Shown here piece by piece: positions 1 to 8,503 of a DNA stretch of 64,000 nt. Source of the stretch: Nocardia mexicana NBRC 108244. Its GTDB lineage: Bacteria > Actinomycetota > Actinomycetes > Mycobacteriales > Mycobacteriaceae. Where the stretch lies: contig NZ_BDBV01000022.1 in the NCBI RefSeq assembly GCF_001613165.1, positions 62,001-126,000 of the forward strand, given 5' to 3'. Position 1 is the stretch's first letter. Each line of letters begins with the position of its first letter. The notes under the pieces are model-generated. The model was not told where the DNA came from. It made no database searches and was given only the letters and a program-made list of their open reading frames with translations. A program made the position numbers and the translations under genes.

Positions 1-1161
1 CTGATCGCCCAGGGTGGAGAGATCGGCGGGCTGTCGGTGTTCATCGCCACCAGCTTCTCGGGGCTGTTCACCCCGGCCGCCACCGATTCCTTCGCACTGT
101 CCAGCATGGGCGCCATCGGTGCGCTGCGGTCCGTGGCCGCGAAGCACCGGCTGGCGATCGTGCCGTGTCACGTCAGCCGGGTCGGGCCGCTGATCGAGGC
201 CGGAATCCTCGGCTGCGACGTGGCTTTCGTGCAAGTGAGCTCGGCCGACAGCAGGGGCGTGCACAGTCTTGGGCTGATCAGCGACTACGCTCGGGCGGCC
301 GTCACGGCGGCTCGGGTGGTGATCGCGGAGGTGAACGATCGGGTGCCCCGGACGGCCGGCGCCGTCCTCCGGCGTTCCGAGATCGACTACGCGATACCGG
401 CTTCCCAGCCTCCCGTGCGGGTGCCGCCCGCCCGGATCGGCCCGGTCGACGAGCAGATCGCCGCGCATGCGGCCGCGTACATCGAGGACGGCGCGGTCCT
501 GCAGACGGGCATCGGCGCGGTTCCCGAGGCCATCCTGCGGCTGCTGCACGACCGCACCGATCTCGGCGTGCACTCCGGCATGATCGGCGACGGCGTGGTG
601 GATCTGGTGGAGGCGGGTGTGATCACCAACGCGCGCAAGGAGATCGATCGCGGGGTCTCGATCACCGGTGCGCTCATCGGCACCGAGCGCCTGTACCGGT
701 TCGCCGACGGTAATCCGGCCCTCCGGATGTGCGCCACGGATTACACGCACGATGCGGTGGTGCTGTCCCGGCTCGAGCGGCTGGTGACCGTCAACTCGGC
801 GCTGGAGGTCGATCTCACCGGCCAGGTGAACGCCGAACAGAGCGGTGCGGCGTATCTCGGCGGTACCGGCGGTCAGGTGGATTTCGTTCGGGCGGGGGCG
901 CGTTCGCCGGGCGGGCACGCGATCATCGCGCTGCCCGCCACCGCCAAGGGCGGCACCGTCAGCCGGATCACCGCGTCGCTCACCGGGCCGGTCACCACGG
1001 CACGCAGCGACGTCGACGTGATCGTGACGGAATTCGGCGCGGCAGAACTCGCCGGGCGGACCCTCGCCGAACGCACACGTCGGCTGATTGCCGTGGCACA
1101 TCCGGATTTTCGAGAAGGGCTGGAGCATGCGGCGCATGTCGTCCGGCGGAGAGGCTACTGA
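1..1161 (+). CDS. acetyl-CoA hydrolase/transferase family CoA-transferase (5' end outside window)
   Basis: The gene enters from the left: the first base is already in frame and no start is visible, so 386 residues are seen of a family usually 430-500 long. Members move CoA between an acyl-CoA and a free acid (4-hydroxybutyrate or succinyl-CoA:acetate type). Seen: glycine-rich QTGIGAVP, then GMIGDGVVDLVEAG, then VDLTGQVNAEQ, the segment that in relatives carries the glutamate forming the CoA thioester, and GGQVDFVRAG of the C-terminal domain. Its TGA shares one base with the ATG of the next gene (TGATG), so the two are probably translated together. Family is secure; the substrate is not. The surrounding acyl-CoA genes suggest activation or recycling of a catabolic acid. 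Confidence 0.85.
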   Translation: MIAQGGEIGGLSVFIATSFSGLFTPAATDSFALSSMGAIGALRSVAAKHRLAIVPCHVSRVGPLIEAGILGCDVAFVQVSSADSRGVHSLGLISDYARAAVTAARVVIAEVNDRVPRTAGAVLRRSEIDYAIPASQPPVRVPPARIGPVDEQIAAHAAAYIEDGAVLQTGIGAVPEAILRLLHDRTDLGVHSGMIGDGVVDLVEAGVITNARKEIDRGVSITGALIGTERLYRFADGNPALRMCATDYTHDAVVLSRLERLVTVNSALEVDLTGQVNAEQSGAAYLGGTGGQVDFVRAGARSPGGHAIIALPATAKGGTVSRITASLTGPVTTARSDVDVIVTEFGAAELAGRTLAERTRRLIAVAHPDFREGLEHAAHVVRRRGY

Positions 1162-1928
1162 TGTCCGATGCCGTGATCTTCGAGGCCCGCACCGACGGCA
1201 TCGCCGTCCTCACCCTGAACCGGCCGGAGCGACGCAACTGCCTGTCGGCGGAGGTGCGGGCCGGGCTGTTCGAGGCGTGGGACCGGTTCGAGCGCGATCC
1301 CGCGCTGCGCGTCGCGATTCTCACGGGCGCCGGGACGAAGGCATTCTGCGCGGGCGGCGATCTCGAGGAGATGGTCGACAGCGGGATGGGCGTGCCGCCC
1401 CGCGAGATGTTCCCGCTGCCCTACGACACCCTCGAACTGTCCAAACCCACCATCGCCGCGGTCAACGGCGCGGCGTTCGCCGGTGGGTGGATGATCGCGC
1501 AGGCCTGCGATCTGTGCGTCGCGAGCACCGCCGCCACCTTCGCGATCACCGAGGTGAAGGTGGGCCGCAGCTCCCCGTGGGCGGCGCCGCTGATCCACAT
1601 GATCCCGCAGCGAATCATGATGGAACTGCTGCTGACCGGGCGGCCCATCGATGCGCGCCGCGCGTACGAGATCGGACTGGTCAATCGTCTCGCCGAGCCG
1701 GACGAATTACTCGGCGCCGCACTGGGATTGGCCACCGAGATCCTGGCGGGCGCGCCGCTGTCGGTCCGCGCCGCCCGCGACACCGTCATGCTCGCCACCG
1801 AGATGGGCCGCTCCGCCGCCCTCCAGGCCGCGCGGCACGCCGCGGTCGAGTGCTACGCGAGCGAGGACGCGCAGGAGGGCCCTCGCGCCTTCGCGGAGAA
1901 GCGGCGGCCGCGCTGGAAAGGATGCTGA
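1161..1928 (+). CDS. enoyl-CoA hydratase/isomerase (crotonase) family protein
   Basis: 255 residues, the normal crotonase length. The oxyanion-hole segment FCAGGDL lies near residue 62 and AFAGGWMIAQACDL near 110. Aligned by eye to classical enoyl-CoA hydratase, the position of the first catalytic glutamate (GGGCEL in the rat enzyme) is Met here, while the second (PE before the GTIPG loop) is kept as Glu in FAITEVKVG. The GAGGT loop is replaced by a Ser-Ser-Pro-Trp-Ala-Ala stretch. Loss of one glutamate is typical of crotonases that isomerise, cleave C-C bonds or hydrolyse rather than hydrate. It overlaps the upstream CoA-transferase by one base, so both probably act on the same acyl-CoA. The C-terminus ends in FAEKRRPRWKGC, the common FxEKRxPxWxG tail. 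Confidence 0.88.
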   Translation: MSDAVIFEARTDGIAVLTLNRPERRNCLSAEVRAGLFEAWDRFERDPALRVAILTGAGTKAFCAGGDLEEMVDSGMGVPPREMFPLPYDTLELSKPTIAAVNGAAFAGGWMIAQACDLCVASTAATFAITEVKVGRSSPWAAPLIHMIPQRIMMELLLTGRPIDARRAYEIGLVNRLAEPDELLGAALGLATEILAGAPLSVRAARDTVMLATEMGRSAALQAARHAAVECYASEDAQEGPRAFAEKRRPRWKGC

Positions 1929-1959
1929 GCCTTGATCTTCCGGCATCGGCCGGTGCGTC

Positions 1960-3210
1960 CTACCGGCGGCCGCGCTCGACCTGGTTGAACGGCACGTCGC
2001 GGTCGGCCGCGTATTCGCGCGGCATGCCGAGTACCCGTTCGCTGATCACATTGCGCGCCATCTCCGTGCTGCCGCCCGCCAGGCTCCACGCGGCGCGGAA
2101 CAGGTAGTCGAGTCCGATCTTCTCGGTGTCGGCCGGGTCGCCCGGTGCGTGGGTGGCCGCCGTGGATCCGGCGATGCGCAGCGCGGTATCCGTTTGCAGC
2201 CAAGCGTTTTCGGCGCTGAACAGGCGGGTGATGGCGCCCGCGGAAGGCGGCAGGGCACCGCTGGCGATCGCCGCGGTGACGTGGCCGATGAGCTGATCGC
2301 GCACGACGTTCATGGCCCGTGCCTCGCCGATGTCCTCGCGGGTGCGCGGATCGTCGAGTTGTCCGGTGGCGCGGGCCAATTCGAGCAGCCGCTCCGCTTC
2401 GCCGCCCAGATGCGGGCGGGCGCCGCTGGTGTAGGGCGAGGTGCCGCCGAGCGCCGCCCGCTCGTGCCCGAGCAACCGGGACGCGGCGTCCCAGCCCTCG
2501 TCGACCCGGCCGAGCACCGCCTCCTCGGGCAGCGCGACATCGTCGAAGAACTCCTGACAGAACTCGGTGGAGCCGGTGACCTGCCGGATGCGCTGCACGG
2601 TCACGCCCTCGCCGCGCACCGGCACCAGGAACAGGGTGAGCCCGCGATGCTTGGGCGCCTCCCAGTTGGTGCGCGCCAGGCACAGCCCGTAGTCGGCGGC
2701 GTACGCGCCGGAGCTCCAGATCTTGGAGCCGTTGAGGATCCAGCGCTCCCCGTCGCGTTCGGCGCGGGTGGTGAGCCCCGCCAGATCCGATCCGCCGCTC
2801 GGTTCGGACAGGAACTGCACCAGGATCTCCTCGCCGCGCAGCACGGCGGGCAGGTGCGCCCGCTTCTGCTCCTCGGTGCCGAGATCGAGCAGGGTCGCCG
2901 CGCAGATGGCGAGCGTGGGGACGTTGAGCAGCAGCGGCATTTCGTAGGCGGCGGATTCCTCGGTGAACGCCTGCTGATGGGCGGGGGTCAGGCCGCGGCC
3001 GCCGTATTCGTCGGGGAAGCAGATGCCCGCGTATCCGCCGTCGTAGAGGATGCGCTGCAACTGCCGGGCGCGCTCCCACGACTCCTCGCTGTAGGCATCG
3101 CCGTCCGGCGGGGGAGCGGGTGGCAGATGCTGCCGCAACCAGGTACGCGCCCGGTCCCGGAATTCGGAGACGGACTCGAGGTCGGTGACGGGCTCCGTAT
3201 CGGTGGTCAT
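1960..3210 (-). CDS. acyl-CoA dehydrogenase, FadE type (first subunit of a pair)
   Basis: 416 residues in the usual three-part acyl-CoA dehydrogenase fold. Seen: the FAD/substrate segment QFLSEPSGGSDLAGL near residue 135, WILNGSKIWSSGA near 165, and the C-terminal GGSTEMARNVISERVLGMP, which contacts FAD across the dimer. It oxidises an acyl-CoA to the 2,3-enoyl-CoA. The start is MTTDTEPV at 3210, ten bases after the stop of the companion dehydrogenase at 3221; an upstream extension of the frame has no family similarity. Two different adjacent FadE genes are the hallmark of heteromeric alpha2beta2 dehydrogenases of steroid-type side-chain degradation in Actinobacteria, so I infer a complex with the neighbour. 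The two converge on the crotonase gene and are read away from the P450. Confidence 0.88.
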   Translation of the reverse strand: MTTDTEPVTDLESVSEFRDRARTWLRQHLPPAPPPDGDAYSEESWERARQLQRILYDGGYAGICFPDEYGGRGLTPAHQQAFTEESAAYEMPLLLNVPTLAICAATLLDLGTEEQKRAHLPAVLRGEEILVQFLSEPSGGSDLAGLTTRAERDGERWILNGSKIWSSGAYAADYGLCLARTNWEAPKHRGLTLFLVPVRGEGVTVQRIRQVTGSTEFCQEFFDDVALPEEAVLGRVDEGWDAASRLLGHERAALGGTSPYTSGARPHLGGEAERLLELARATGQLDDPRTREDIGEARAMNVVRDQLIGHVTAAIASGALPPSAGAITRLFSAENAWLQTDTALRIAGSTAATHAPGDPADTEKIGLDYLFRAAWSLAGGSTEMARNVISERVLGMPREYAADRDVPFNQVERGRR

Positions 3211-3220
3211 GGCGGCCTCC

Positions 3221-4372
3221 TCAGGCGGCGTCGAGTAGATCGGTGATGCGGCGGCGGTGTTCCTCGGGGGTGCCGTACAGGGCGCGGCCGAGGGTGATCC
3301 GGCGCAGGTACAGGTGCAGGTCGTGCTCCCACGTGACGCCGATGCCGCCGTGCAGCTGCACACAGTCCTGGCCGATCACCGGAGCCTTCGCGCCCACATA
3401 CGATTTCGCGATGCCGACCGCCTCGGCCGCCGTCGCCGGATCGTCGTCCCAGGCCGCCGCGGCGGCGGCCGCGGTCGCCCGGCACGCCTCCAGCCAGGTC
3501 TTGTTGTCGGCCATGCGGTGTTTGAGCGCCTGGTAGGACGCCAGCGGGCGGCCGAAGGTGTAGCGGTCGGACAGCCAGGCGAGGGTGGCGTCGAAGGCGC
3601 TGTCGGCCGCGCCGACCGACTCGGCCGCGGTCAGCACGGCCGCGGTGAGTGCCTGTGCGCGGACGGCTGTTTCGGCCTCGGCGCCGATGTTCACGACGGC
3701 GTCGGAGGGAACCGCGACGTGGTCGAACGTCACTCGCGCGGTGCGGCGGACGAGGTCGAGTGTCCACGCGGGTTCCACGGTGACGCCGGGTGCATCGGCG
3801 GGAACGAGCACCTGGACCGGACCTCGGGGGCCGGAAGCGGTCACCAGGAACAGGTCGGCCTGATCACCCGCCTCGACACGGTCCTTGACGCCGGTGAGCC
3901 GGACGCCGGTGCCGTCGGATTCGATGCGGGTGGCATAGGCGGCCCGTCCTGCCGGTGTACCGGTTCCGAGAGCGTCGAAGCCGCGGCCCGGTTCATACAC
4001 CGCCCACACCGCAATCCGTTCGCCGGACAGGACGGCGGTCACGATATCGGCGAACCGCTCGGCGTGTGGCGCCAAACCCGCCAGCACGGCATTGGTCGTG
4101 ACGAACGGCCCCGGCGCGCACGAGCGGCCCAGTTCCATCGCGACCAGCGCCAACTCTGTCATCGGCCGTCCGGAAACCGTTCCGCCGCCGAGGGATTCGG
4201 GCACCAGCATGGCGGTCCAGCCCAATTCGGCGCCGCGCCGCCACCACCGACGGTCGAATCCGGTGCCCGTCTCGCCGAGTTCGCGCACGGTGGCGACGGG
4301 CATGGTCCCGGCCAGGAAGTCGCGGGTGGTCGCCTGGAAGAACCGCTGGTCCGCGGCGGGATCGTGGGGCAT
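3221..4372 (-). CDS. acyl-CoA dehydrogenase, FadE type (second subunit of a pair)
   Basis: 383 residues. The N-terminal helical domain includes WWRRGAELGWTAMLVPESLGGG, and the C-terminal helical domain has QALKHRMADNKTWLEACRAT and LHGGIGVTWEHDLHLYLRR, the last being the usual signature near the C-terminus of these flavoproteins. The middle FAD-loop motif is poorly conserved, as often seen in the non-catalytic or beta half of heteromeric actinobacterial dehydrogenases. It is first in a two-gene unit with the dehydrogenase at 1960-3210 (10-base gap). Its promoter is shared divergently with the P450 at 4518 and contains a TGAGA-N7-TCTCA inverted repeat at 4430. Alternative: an independent homodimer. 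Confidence 0.85.
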   Translation of the reverse strand: MPHDPAADQRFFQATTRDFLAGTMPVATVRELGETGTGFDRRWWRRGAELGWTAMLVPESLGGGTVSGRPMTELALVAMELGRSCAPGPFVTTNAVLAGLAPHAERFADIVTAVLSGERIAVWAVYEPGRGFDALGTGTPAGRAAYATRIESDGTGVRLTGVKDRVEAGDQADLFLVTASGPRGPVQVLVPADAPGVTVEPAWTLDLVRRTARVTFDHVAVPSDAVVNIGAEAETAVRAQALTAAVLTAAESVGAADSAFDATLAWLSDRYTFGRPLASYQALKHRMADNKTWLEACRATAAAAAAAWDDDPATAAEAVGIAKSYVGAKAPVIGQDCVQLHGGIGVTWEHDLHLYLRRITLGRALYGTPEEHRRRITDLLDAA

Positions 4373-4429
4373 GGTGCCGGTCCTCTGGTTGACGCGGGGC
4401 TACAGATGTGGAAATCTCATACTCACAGA

Positions 4430-4446
4430 TGAGAGGAAGATTCTCA
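4430..4446. promoter_or_regulatory. inverted repeat TGAGA-N7-TCTCA in divergent promoter (motif A)
   Basis: The sequence TGAGAGGAAGATTCTCA lies between the acyl-CoA dehydrogenase pair (leftward) and the P450 (rightward). Related GAGAA/TTCTC elements occur at 12333, 12479, 20471 and 22107-22135, in front of other genes of the same island. Probable operator of one regulator; the regulator is not identified. Confidence 0.4.
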
Positions 4447-4517
4447 ATCACGGAAGTCGACTGGCGAACGGTCCGGAGGCCGCGCCGGTCGTGGGTGTCG
4501 AAGGGAACCGTCGAGTC

Positions 4518-5810
4518 GTGAAAAACTTCGAAGAGCTGGACTTCTTCCTCGGACGGGAACTGGTCGACGATCCGTACTCGTACTTCGATGCCCTGCGGGC
4601 GCAGTGCCCGGTGACGCGCGAGAAACACCACGACGTGATGATGGTGACCGGATACGACGAGGCGCTCGAGGTCTACAACGACGTCGAGCGCTTCTCCTCG
4701 TGCATCTCGGTGACCGGCCCGTTTCCGGGTTTTCCTGTGCCGCTGGACGATTCGTCGGATGTCGAGGCACTCATCGCCGCGCATCGGGACACGCTGCCGA
4801 TGAGCGATCAGCTGCCGACCCTGGACCCGCCGGTGCACACCGATCACCGGGCCCTGCTCATGCGGCTGATCACGCCGAAGCGCCTGAAGGAGAACGAGGC
4901 GGCGATGTGGGCCATCGCCGACCGGCTGCTGGATCGGTACCTGGCCACCGGCGGCGACTGCATCCGGGAGTTCGCGGGACCGTTCACGCTGTATGTGATC
5001 GCCGACCTGCTGGGCGTGCCGGAGGCCGACCAGGAGGAGTTCCTGCAGGCGCTACAGCGCGATCCGCACCGGGAGGGTTCCAGCGTGGGCAGCACCGACG
5101 GGGAAGGCATGTCGCACAACCCGATCGAGTTCCTGTACGCCCGGTTCTCGGCTTACGTCGAGGACCGGCGGGCGAATCCGACCGGGGACGTGCTCACCAG
5201 CATGGCGACCGCGACGTTCCCGGACGGCCGGCAGCCCGAGGTGCTGGATGTGGTGCGGGTGGCCGCGAACCTGTTCTCCGCCGGTCAGGAGACCACCGTC
5301 CGGTTGCTCAGCTCGGCGCTGAAGCTGCTGGCGGAGCGGCCGGACATCCAGCGGTATCTGCGTGAGGACCGCAGCCGGATCCAGAATTTCATCGAGGAGT
5401 CGCTGCGGATGGAGAGTCCGGTGAAGGGCGATTTCCGGCTGGCCAAGTGCCCGACCACGGTCGGCGGGACCGAGGTGCCGGTGGGCACGGTGCTGATGGT
5501 GGTCAACGGCGCGGCGAACCGGGATCCGCGGCGCTTCGAGGATCCGACCACGTTCGAGGCGGGGCGTTCGAATGCCCGCTCGCACTTGGCCTTCGGCCGC
5601 GGCGTGCACACCTGCCCCGGCGCCCCGCTGGCCCGCGCCGAGGCCCGGGTGGCGATCGAGCGGCTCCTCGAACGCACCGCCGACCTGCGGATCGACGAGA
5701 GCGTGCACGGCCCCGCCGGCGCCCGCCGCTACCACTACCTGCCGACCTTCATCCTGCGCGGCCTCACCTCGCTGCACCTGGAATTCGATGTCGAGGAGGC
5801 CGCCCGATGA
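4518..5810 (+). CDS. cytochrome P450
   Basis: 430 residues from the GTG at 4518. This start gives MKNFEELDFFLGRELVDDPY, which matches the N-terminus of the other P450 in the window and has GAAGGG upstream. Seen: the I-helix oxygen-activation motif SAGQETT near residue 258, the ExxR motif in EESLRMES near 297, and the haem-binding loop FGRGVHTCPGAPLAR with the cysteine ligand near 365. It is a soluble bacterial class I P450 that hydroxylates a hydrophobic substrate using electrons from a ferredoxin. The 3Fe-4S ferredoxin gene overlaps its stop (ATGA) and is the likely partner. No reductase gene lies nearby. It is about as long as, and clearly similar to, the P450 at 24102. Confidence 0.93.
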   Translation: MKNFEELDFFLGRELVDDPYSYFDALRAQCPVTREKHHDVMMVTGYDEALEVYNDVERFSSCISVTGPFPGFPVPLDDSSDVEALIAAHRDTLPMSDQLPTLDPPVHTDHRALLMRLITPKRLKENEAAMWAIADRLLDRYLATGGDCIREFAGPFTLYVIADLLGVPEADQEEFLQALQRDPHREGSSVGSTDGEGMSHNPIEFLYARFSAYVEDRRANPTGDVLTSMATATFPDGRQPEVLDVVRVAANLFSAGQETTVRLLSSALKLLAERPDIQRYLREDRSRIQNFIEESLRMESPVKGDFRLAKCPTTVGGTEVPVGTVLMVVNGAANRDPRRFEDPTTFEAGRSNARSHLAFGRGVHTCPGAPLARAEARVAIERLLERTADLRIDESVHGPAGARRYHYLPTFILRGLTSLHLEFDVEEAAR

Positions 5811-5995
5811 AGGTCACCGTCGACGAGGACCGCTGCCGCGGCCACGGCGTCTGCCTGGGCGCCTGCCCGGAGGTCTTCACCCTCACCGACGACGGCTACG
5901 CCGAGGTCACCACGGCGGACGTACCCGAGGAGTACGAGCGCGCGGTACAGGAAGCGGAGCAGTCCTGCCCGGAACGAGCCATCGTGATCGAGTGA
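5807..5995 (+). CDS. 3Fe-4S ferredoxin, P450 redox partner
   Basis: 62 residues. The spacing CRGHGVCLGACPEVF near residue 10, with a distant SCPERAI near 54, is that of the actinobacterial [3Fe-4S]/[4Fe-4S] ferredoxins that feed P450s. The position equivalent to the second cluster cysteine is Gly-Val-Cys after a His, as in P450-linked 3Fe-4S types. The start codon overlaps the P450 stop by four bases (ATGA), so the pair is translationally coupled and the ferredoxin almost certainly reduces that P450. A second ferredoxin of the same type is at 11362. Confidence 0.9.
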   Translation: MKVTVDEDRCRGHGVCLGACPEVFTLTDDGYAEVTTADVPEEYERAVQEAEQSCPERAIVIE

Positions 5996-6121
5996 GTGGC
6001 TGCGCCGCTGACTGTCCAACGCCGAGGCAGGGGCTCGGGTGCACCAGGTCGCGTGGGTCGGGACCCTTCATGATGGGCACCGCTGCCGCGTGACCCGGTA
6101 GACCGTTGGACCAGGGCACGC

Positions 6122-6931
6122 TCAGCCCTGCCTTGGAGTTCGCAGGGCCGTGGCGATGGCGGCGTGCAGTATTCCGAGGTCGGCGCCCAGATCGGTGGCC
6201 AGATCTCGGGCGACCGTTACGTCTTTGCGGAGGAAATCGCCGACCGAGGTGCGGAAGGATTCGACCGTGCCCTTGTGGGCGATACTTGTGAGGGCGCGGC
6301 TCGAGCTGCTGGCGTGGGGGAGGGCTGCGAGGAGAGTGCTCTCCGGGACGCCGAGTTGGTTGCCGAGGCGGACGGCGTCCGTGACGAGGCCGATTTGCGC
6401 GGCGAACAAGGCGTTGTTGACGAGTTTGACGCGTTGGCCCGTGCCGAGTGGGCCGACGTGGAGGATCGGATCGGCGTAGGCGGACAAGACTTTTCGTGCG
6501 TCGGCTGCCGCCGTTTCGACGCCGCCGACGAACACGGTGAGGTCGCCCGCGGCGATATTGTGCGGACCCCCGCTGACCGGCGCGTCGACGACCTCGACGC
6601 CGCGAGGCTCGGCCGCGGCGGCGACATCGGCGATGGTGCCGGGGCTGCCGGTCGTGTGCACGATCAGCGTGGCGCCACGCGGAAGGGACTGCAGCAGCGG
6701 CCCGCTCAGGCATACCTCGCGGACCTGCTCGTCGGTGAAGACACACACCACCGCGGCCTCGGCGTCGCGGACGGCGCCGGCGACGGTCTCGGCGGGTTCT
6801 GCGCCGAATTCAGCTAGGGCATCGCGGGTTTCGGCGGATCTCCCCACTGCGCGGACCGTATGGCCCGCTCCCACCAGTCGCCGGGCCATCGGCCGTCCCA
6901 TGCGCCCCGCCCCTATGAATCCGATCCGCAT
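6122..6931 (-). CDS. NAD(P)-dependent oxidoreductase, 3-hydroxyisobutyrate dehydrogenase family
   Basis: 269 residues. The N-terminal Rossmann motif is GFIGAGRMGRPMARRL, with the substrate-binding signature DAPVSGGPHNIAAGDL near residue 115 and the catalytic lysine in GQRVKLVNNALF near 165. Family members oxidise beta-hydroxy acids or reduce the aldehyde. It is followed on the same strand by a second member (7034-7855), which lies upstream in the direction of transcription with about 100 bases between them. The two share the fold but differ clearly in sequence, so they are paralogues and not a recent duplication. Substrate unknown. Confidence 0.88.
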   Translation of the reverse strand: MRIGFIGAGRMGRPMARRLVGAGHTVRAVGRSAETRDALAEFGAEPAETVAGAVRDAEAAVVCVFTDEQVREVCLSGPLLQSLPRGATLIVHTTGSPGTIADVAAAAEPRGVEVVDAPVSGGPHNIAAGDLTVFVGGVETAAADARKVLSAYADPILHVGPLGTGQRVKLVNNALFAAQIGLVTDAVRLGNQLGVPESTLLAALPHASSSSRALTSIAHKGTVESFRTSVGDFLRKDVTVARDLATDLGADLGILHAAIATALRTPRQG

Positions 6932-7033
6932 GCTTCTCCTTCTGCGTGACGCCGCAGGCCGTGCACACCCGGCCGCGACAGTTGGCAGTGGCGGTGGGTT
7001 ACGTTCGCGCGGTAGGGCTTTGGTTGTTCATGC

Positions 7034-7855
7034 TCAACGCGACCGGTCCATCATGGTGAGAGCGGCGTCGGCTGCGCCGAATACGATGCCCGGCTCGACG
7101 ATGCCCGCGGCCTCCGCCAGCCGGGCCACCAGGCCGACGTCCTTACGGAGGAGATCCCCGGCGTGGTAGGCGAGTCGGTCCAGCGTGCCGCCCGCGGAAG
7201 TGATGCGGCCCAGGGCGAAGCTGTTCGCGGTGCCGTGGGTGATCACCTCTCCGAGCCGGTCCGGGCTGATGCCGAGGGCCTTGCCGAGGGTCAGGGTGCT
7301 CATGGCGGTGGCGAGATTCGCGGTGAACAGCAGGTTGTTGAGCAGCTTGGTGGCCTGCCCGGCGCCGAGGTCGCCCAGGTGCACGATCGGGTCGGCGTAG
7401 GTCGCGAACACGGGGCGGCAGCGCTCGACCGCCTCGGTCGCGCCGCCGACCATGACCAGCAGATTGCCGGACTCGGCGGCCCGGCCGCCACCGCTGACCG
7501 GAGCGTCGATGATCGAGACCTGTTGTGCCGCCGACAGTTCGGCCAGCTCCCGGCAGGTGTCGGGATGCACGGTGGAATGGATGGCGATGATCGACCCCGG
7601 CGCCATTCCGGCCAGCACCCCGCTCTCGCCGGTAACCACCTCACGCACATCCGCGTCACCGACCACGCACAGGCACACGAGATCACTCCGCTCGGCCAGC
7701 TCGGCGGGCGAATTCGCCGTCGTGGCAGGCGTATCGGCGAACGGCTCCAATGATGCTGCCCGCCGCGCCCACAGCGTCGTCGGATACCCACCCTCCGCAA
7801 TCCGCCGAGCCATGGGCCCACCCTGACTCCCGACCCCGATGAACCCGACCCGCAT
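7034..7855 (-). CDS. NAD(P)-dependent oxidoreductase, 3-hydroxyisobutyrate dehydrogenase family (second copy)
   Basis: 273 residues from MRVGFIGVGSQGG. A GTG start 15 bases upstream is possible, but the G-rich run eight bases before 7855 favours this ATG. Seen: the Rossmann motif GFIGVGSQGGPMARRI, the signature DAPVSGGGRAAESGNL near residue 118, and the catalytic lysine in GQATKLLNNLLF. It lies between the related gene at 6122 and the DoxX protein at 7929, all leftward. The pairing of two such dehydrogenases suggests sequential oxidation of a branched hydroxy acid or different stereoisomers; this is inference. Confidence 0.87.
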   Translation of the reverse strand: MRVGFIGVGSQGGPMARRIAEGGYPTTLWARRAASLEPFADTPATTANSPAELAERSDLVCLCVVGDADVREVVTGESGVLAGMAPGSIIAIHSTVHPDTCRELAELSAAQQVSIIDAPVSGGGRAAESGNLLVMVGGATEAVERCRPVFATYADPIVHLGDLGAGQATKLLNNLLFTANLATAMSTLTLGKALGISPDRLGEVITHGTANSFALGRITSAGGTLDRLAYHAGDLLRKDVGLVARLAEAAGIVEPGIVFGAADAALTMMDRSR

Positions 7856-7928
7856 CACCGCACCCCCCACAACTCAGGCCTCCGCGGCGCACGGTGTGTG
7901 CTGCCGGATCCGGTGGGCACGGCAGGCA

Positions 7929-8498
7929 TCAGCGCACCTCTTCGGTTGCGGAGTCCGCTATCGGCACATCCGTTGTGGCAGAGTCGGTTCGAGTGGGCGC
8001 GGGAGGATCCGAAGCCGGGCGGTAGAACACCGCCAGGAGTCCGGCGGTGGCCGCGGCGCCCAGGAACATTGCGATGCCGCCCCCGGCCCACCCGGTGACC
8101 TCGATTCCGGCCGCATGGTCGAGGGACAGCCACCCCGGCCCGAGTAGCCCCAGCGCCACCGCGGCGGCCGCCAGCACGAGCACGTACTCGTAGCCGTCCT
8201 TGAAGACGAAGAATCCATTGCCGCGATGGGCCAGCAGACCGGCGACGAGCATGACCGACACGATCGCCGCGGCGGCGAACGGCGTCAGGAGGCCGAGGAC
8301 GAGCAGTGCGCCCGCACCGATCTCGACGATCACGCTCAACCACGCCTGCAGCAGGCCGCGGCGCAGCCCGAGCGAGGCGAACCAGCGCCCGGTCCCGGCG
8401 ATCTTGCCACCACCGATCCAGTGGTTGACGCCGTGCGCGATCATGGTGCCGCCCACGACCAGGCGCAGCAGAATCAGCGCGACATCAGCGGCCGCCAT
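7929..8498 (-). CDS. DoxX family membrane protein
   Basis: 189 residues with about four hydrophobic segments (roughly residues 5-25, 45-70, 75-95 and 105-135), the early motif LRLVVGGTMIAHGVNHWIGGG, and a polar tail of about 30 residues. DoxX proteins are small membrane proteins linked to quinone/redox or detoxification complexes; their activity is poorly defined. The start at 8498 follows a GAGGAGG-like site. The gene begins five bases after the stop of the alpha/beta hydrolase at 8504, so the two form an operon. It is the only integral membrane gene of this leftward group. Confidence 0.8.
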   Translation of the reverse strand: MAAADVALILLRLVVGGTMIAHGVNHWIGGGKIAGTGRWFASLGLRRGLLQAWLSVIVEIGAGALLVLGLLTPFAAAAIVSVMLVAGLLAHRGNGFFVFKDGYEYVLVLAAAAVALGLLGPGWLSLDHAAGIEVTGWAGGGIAMFLGAAATAGLLAVFYRPASDPPAPTRTDSATTDVPIADSATEEVR

Positions 8499-8503
8499 GG
8501 TGC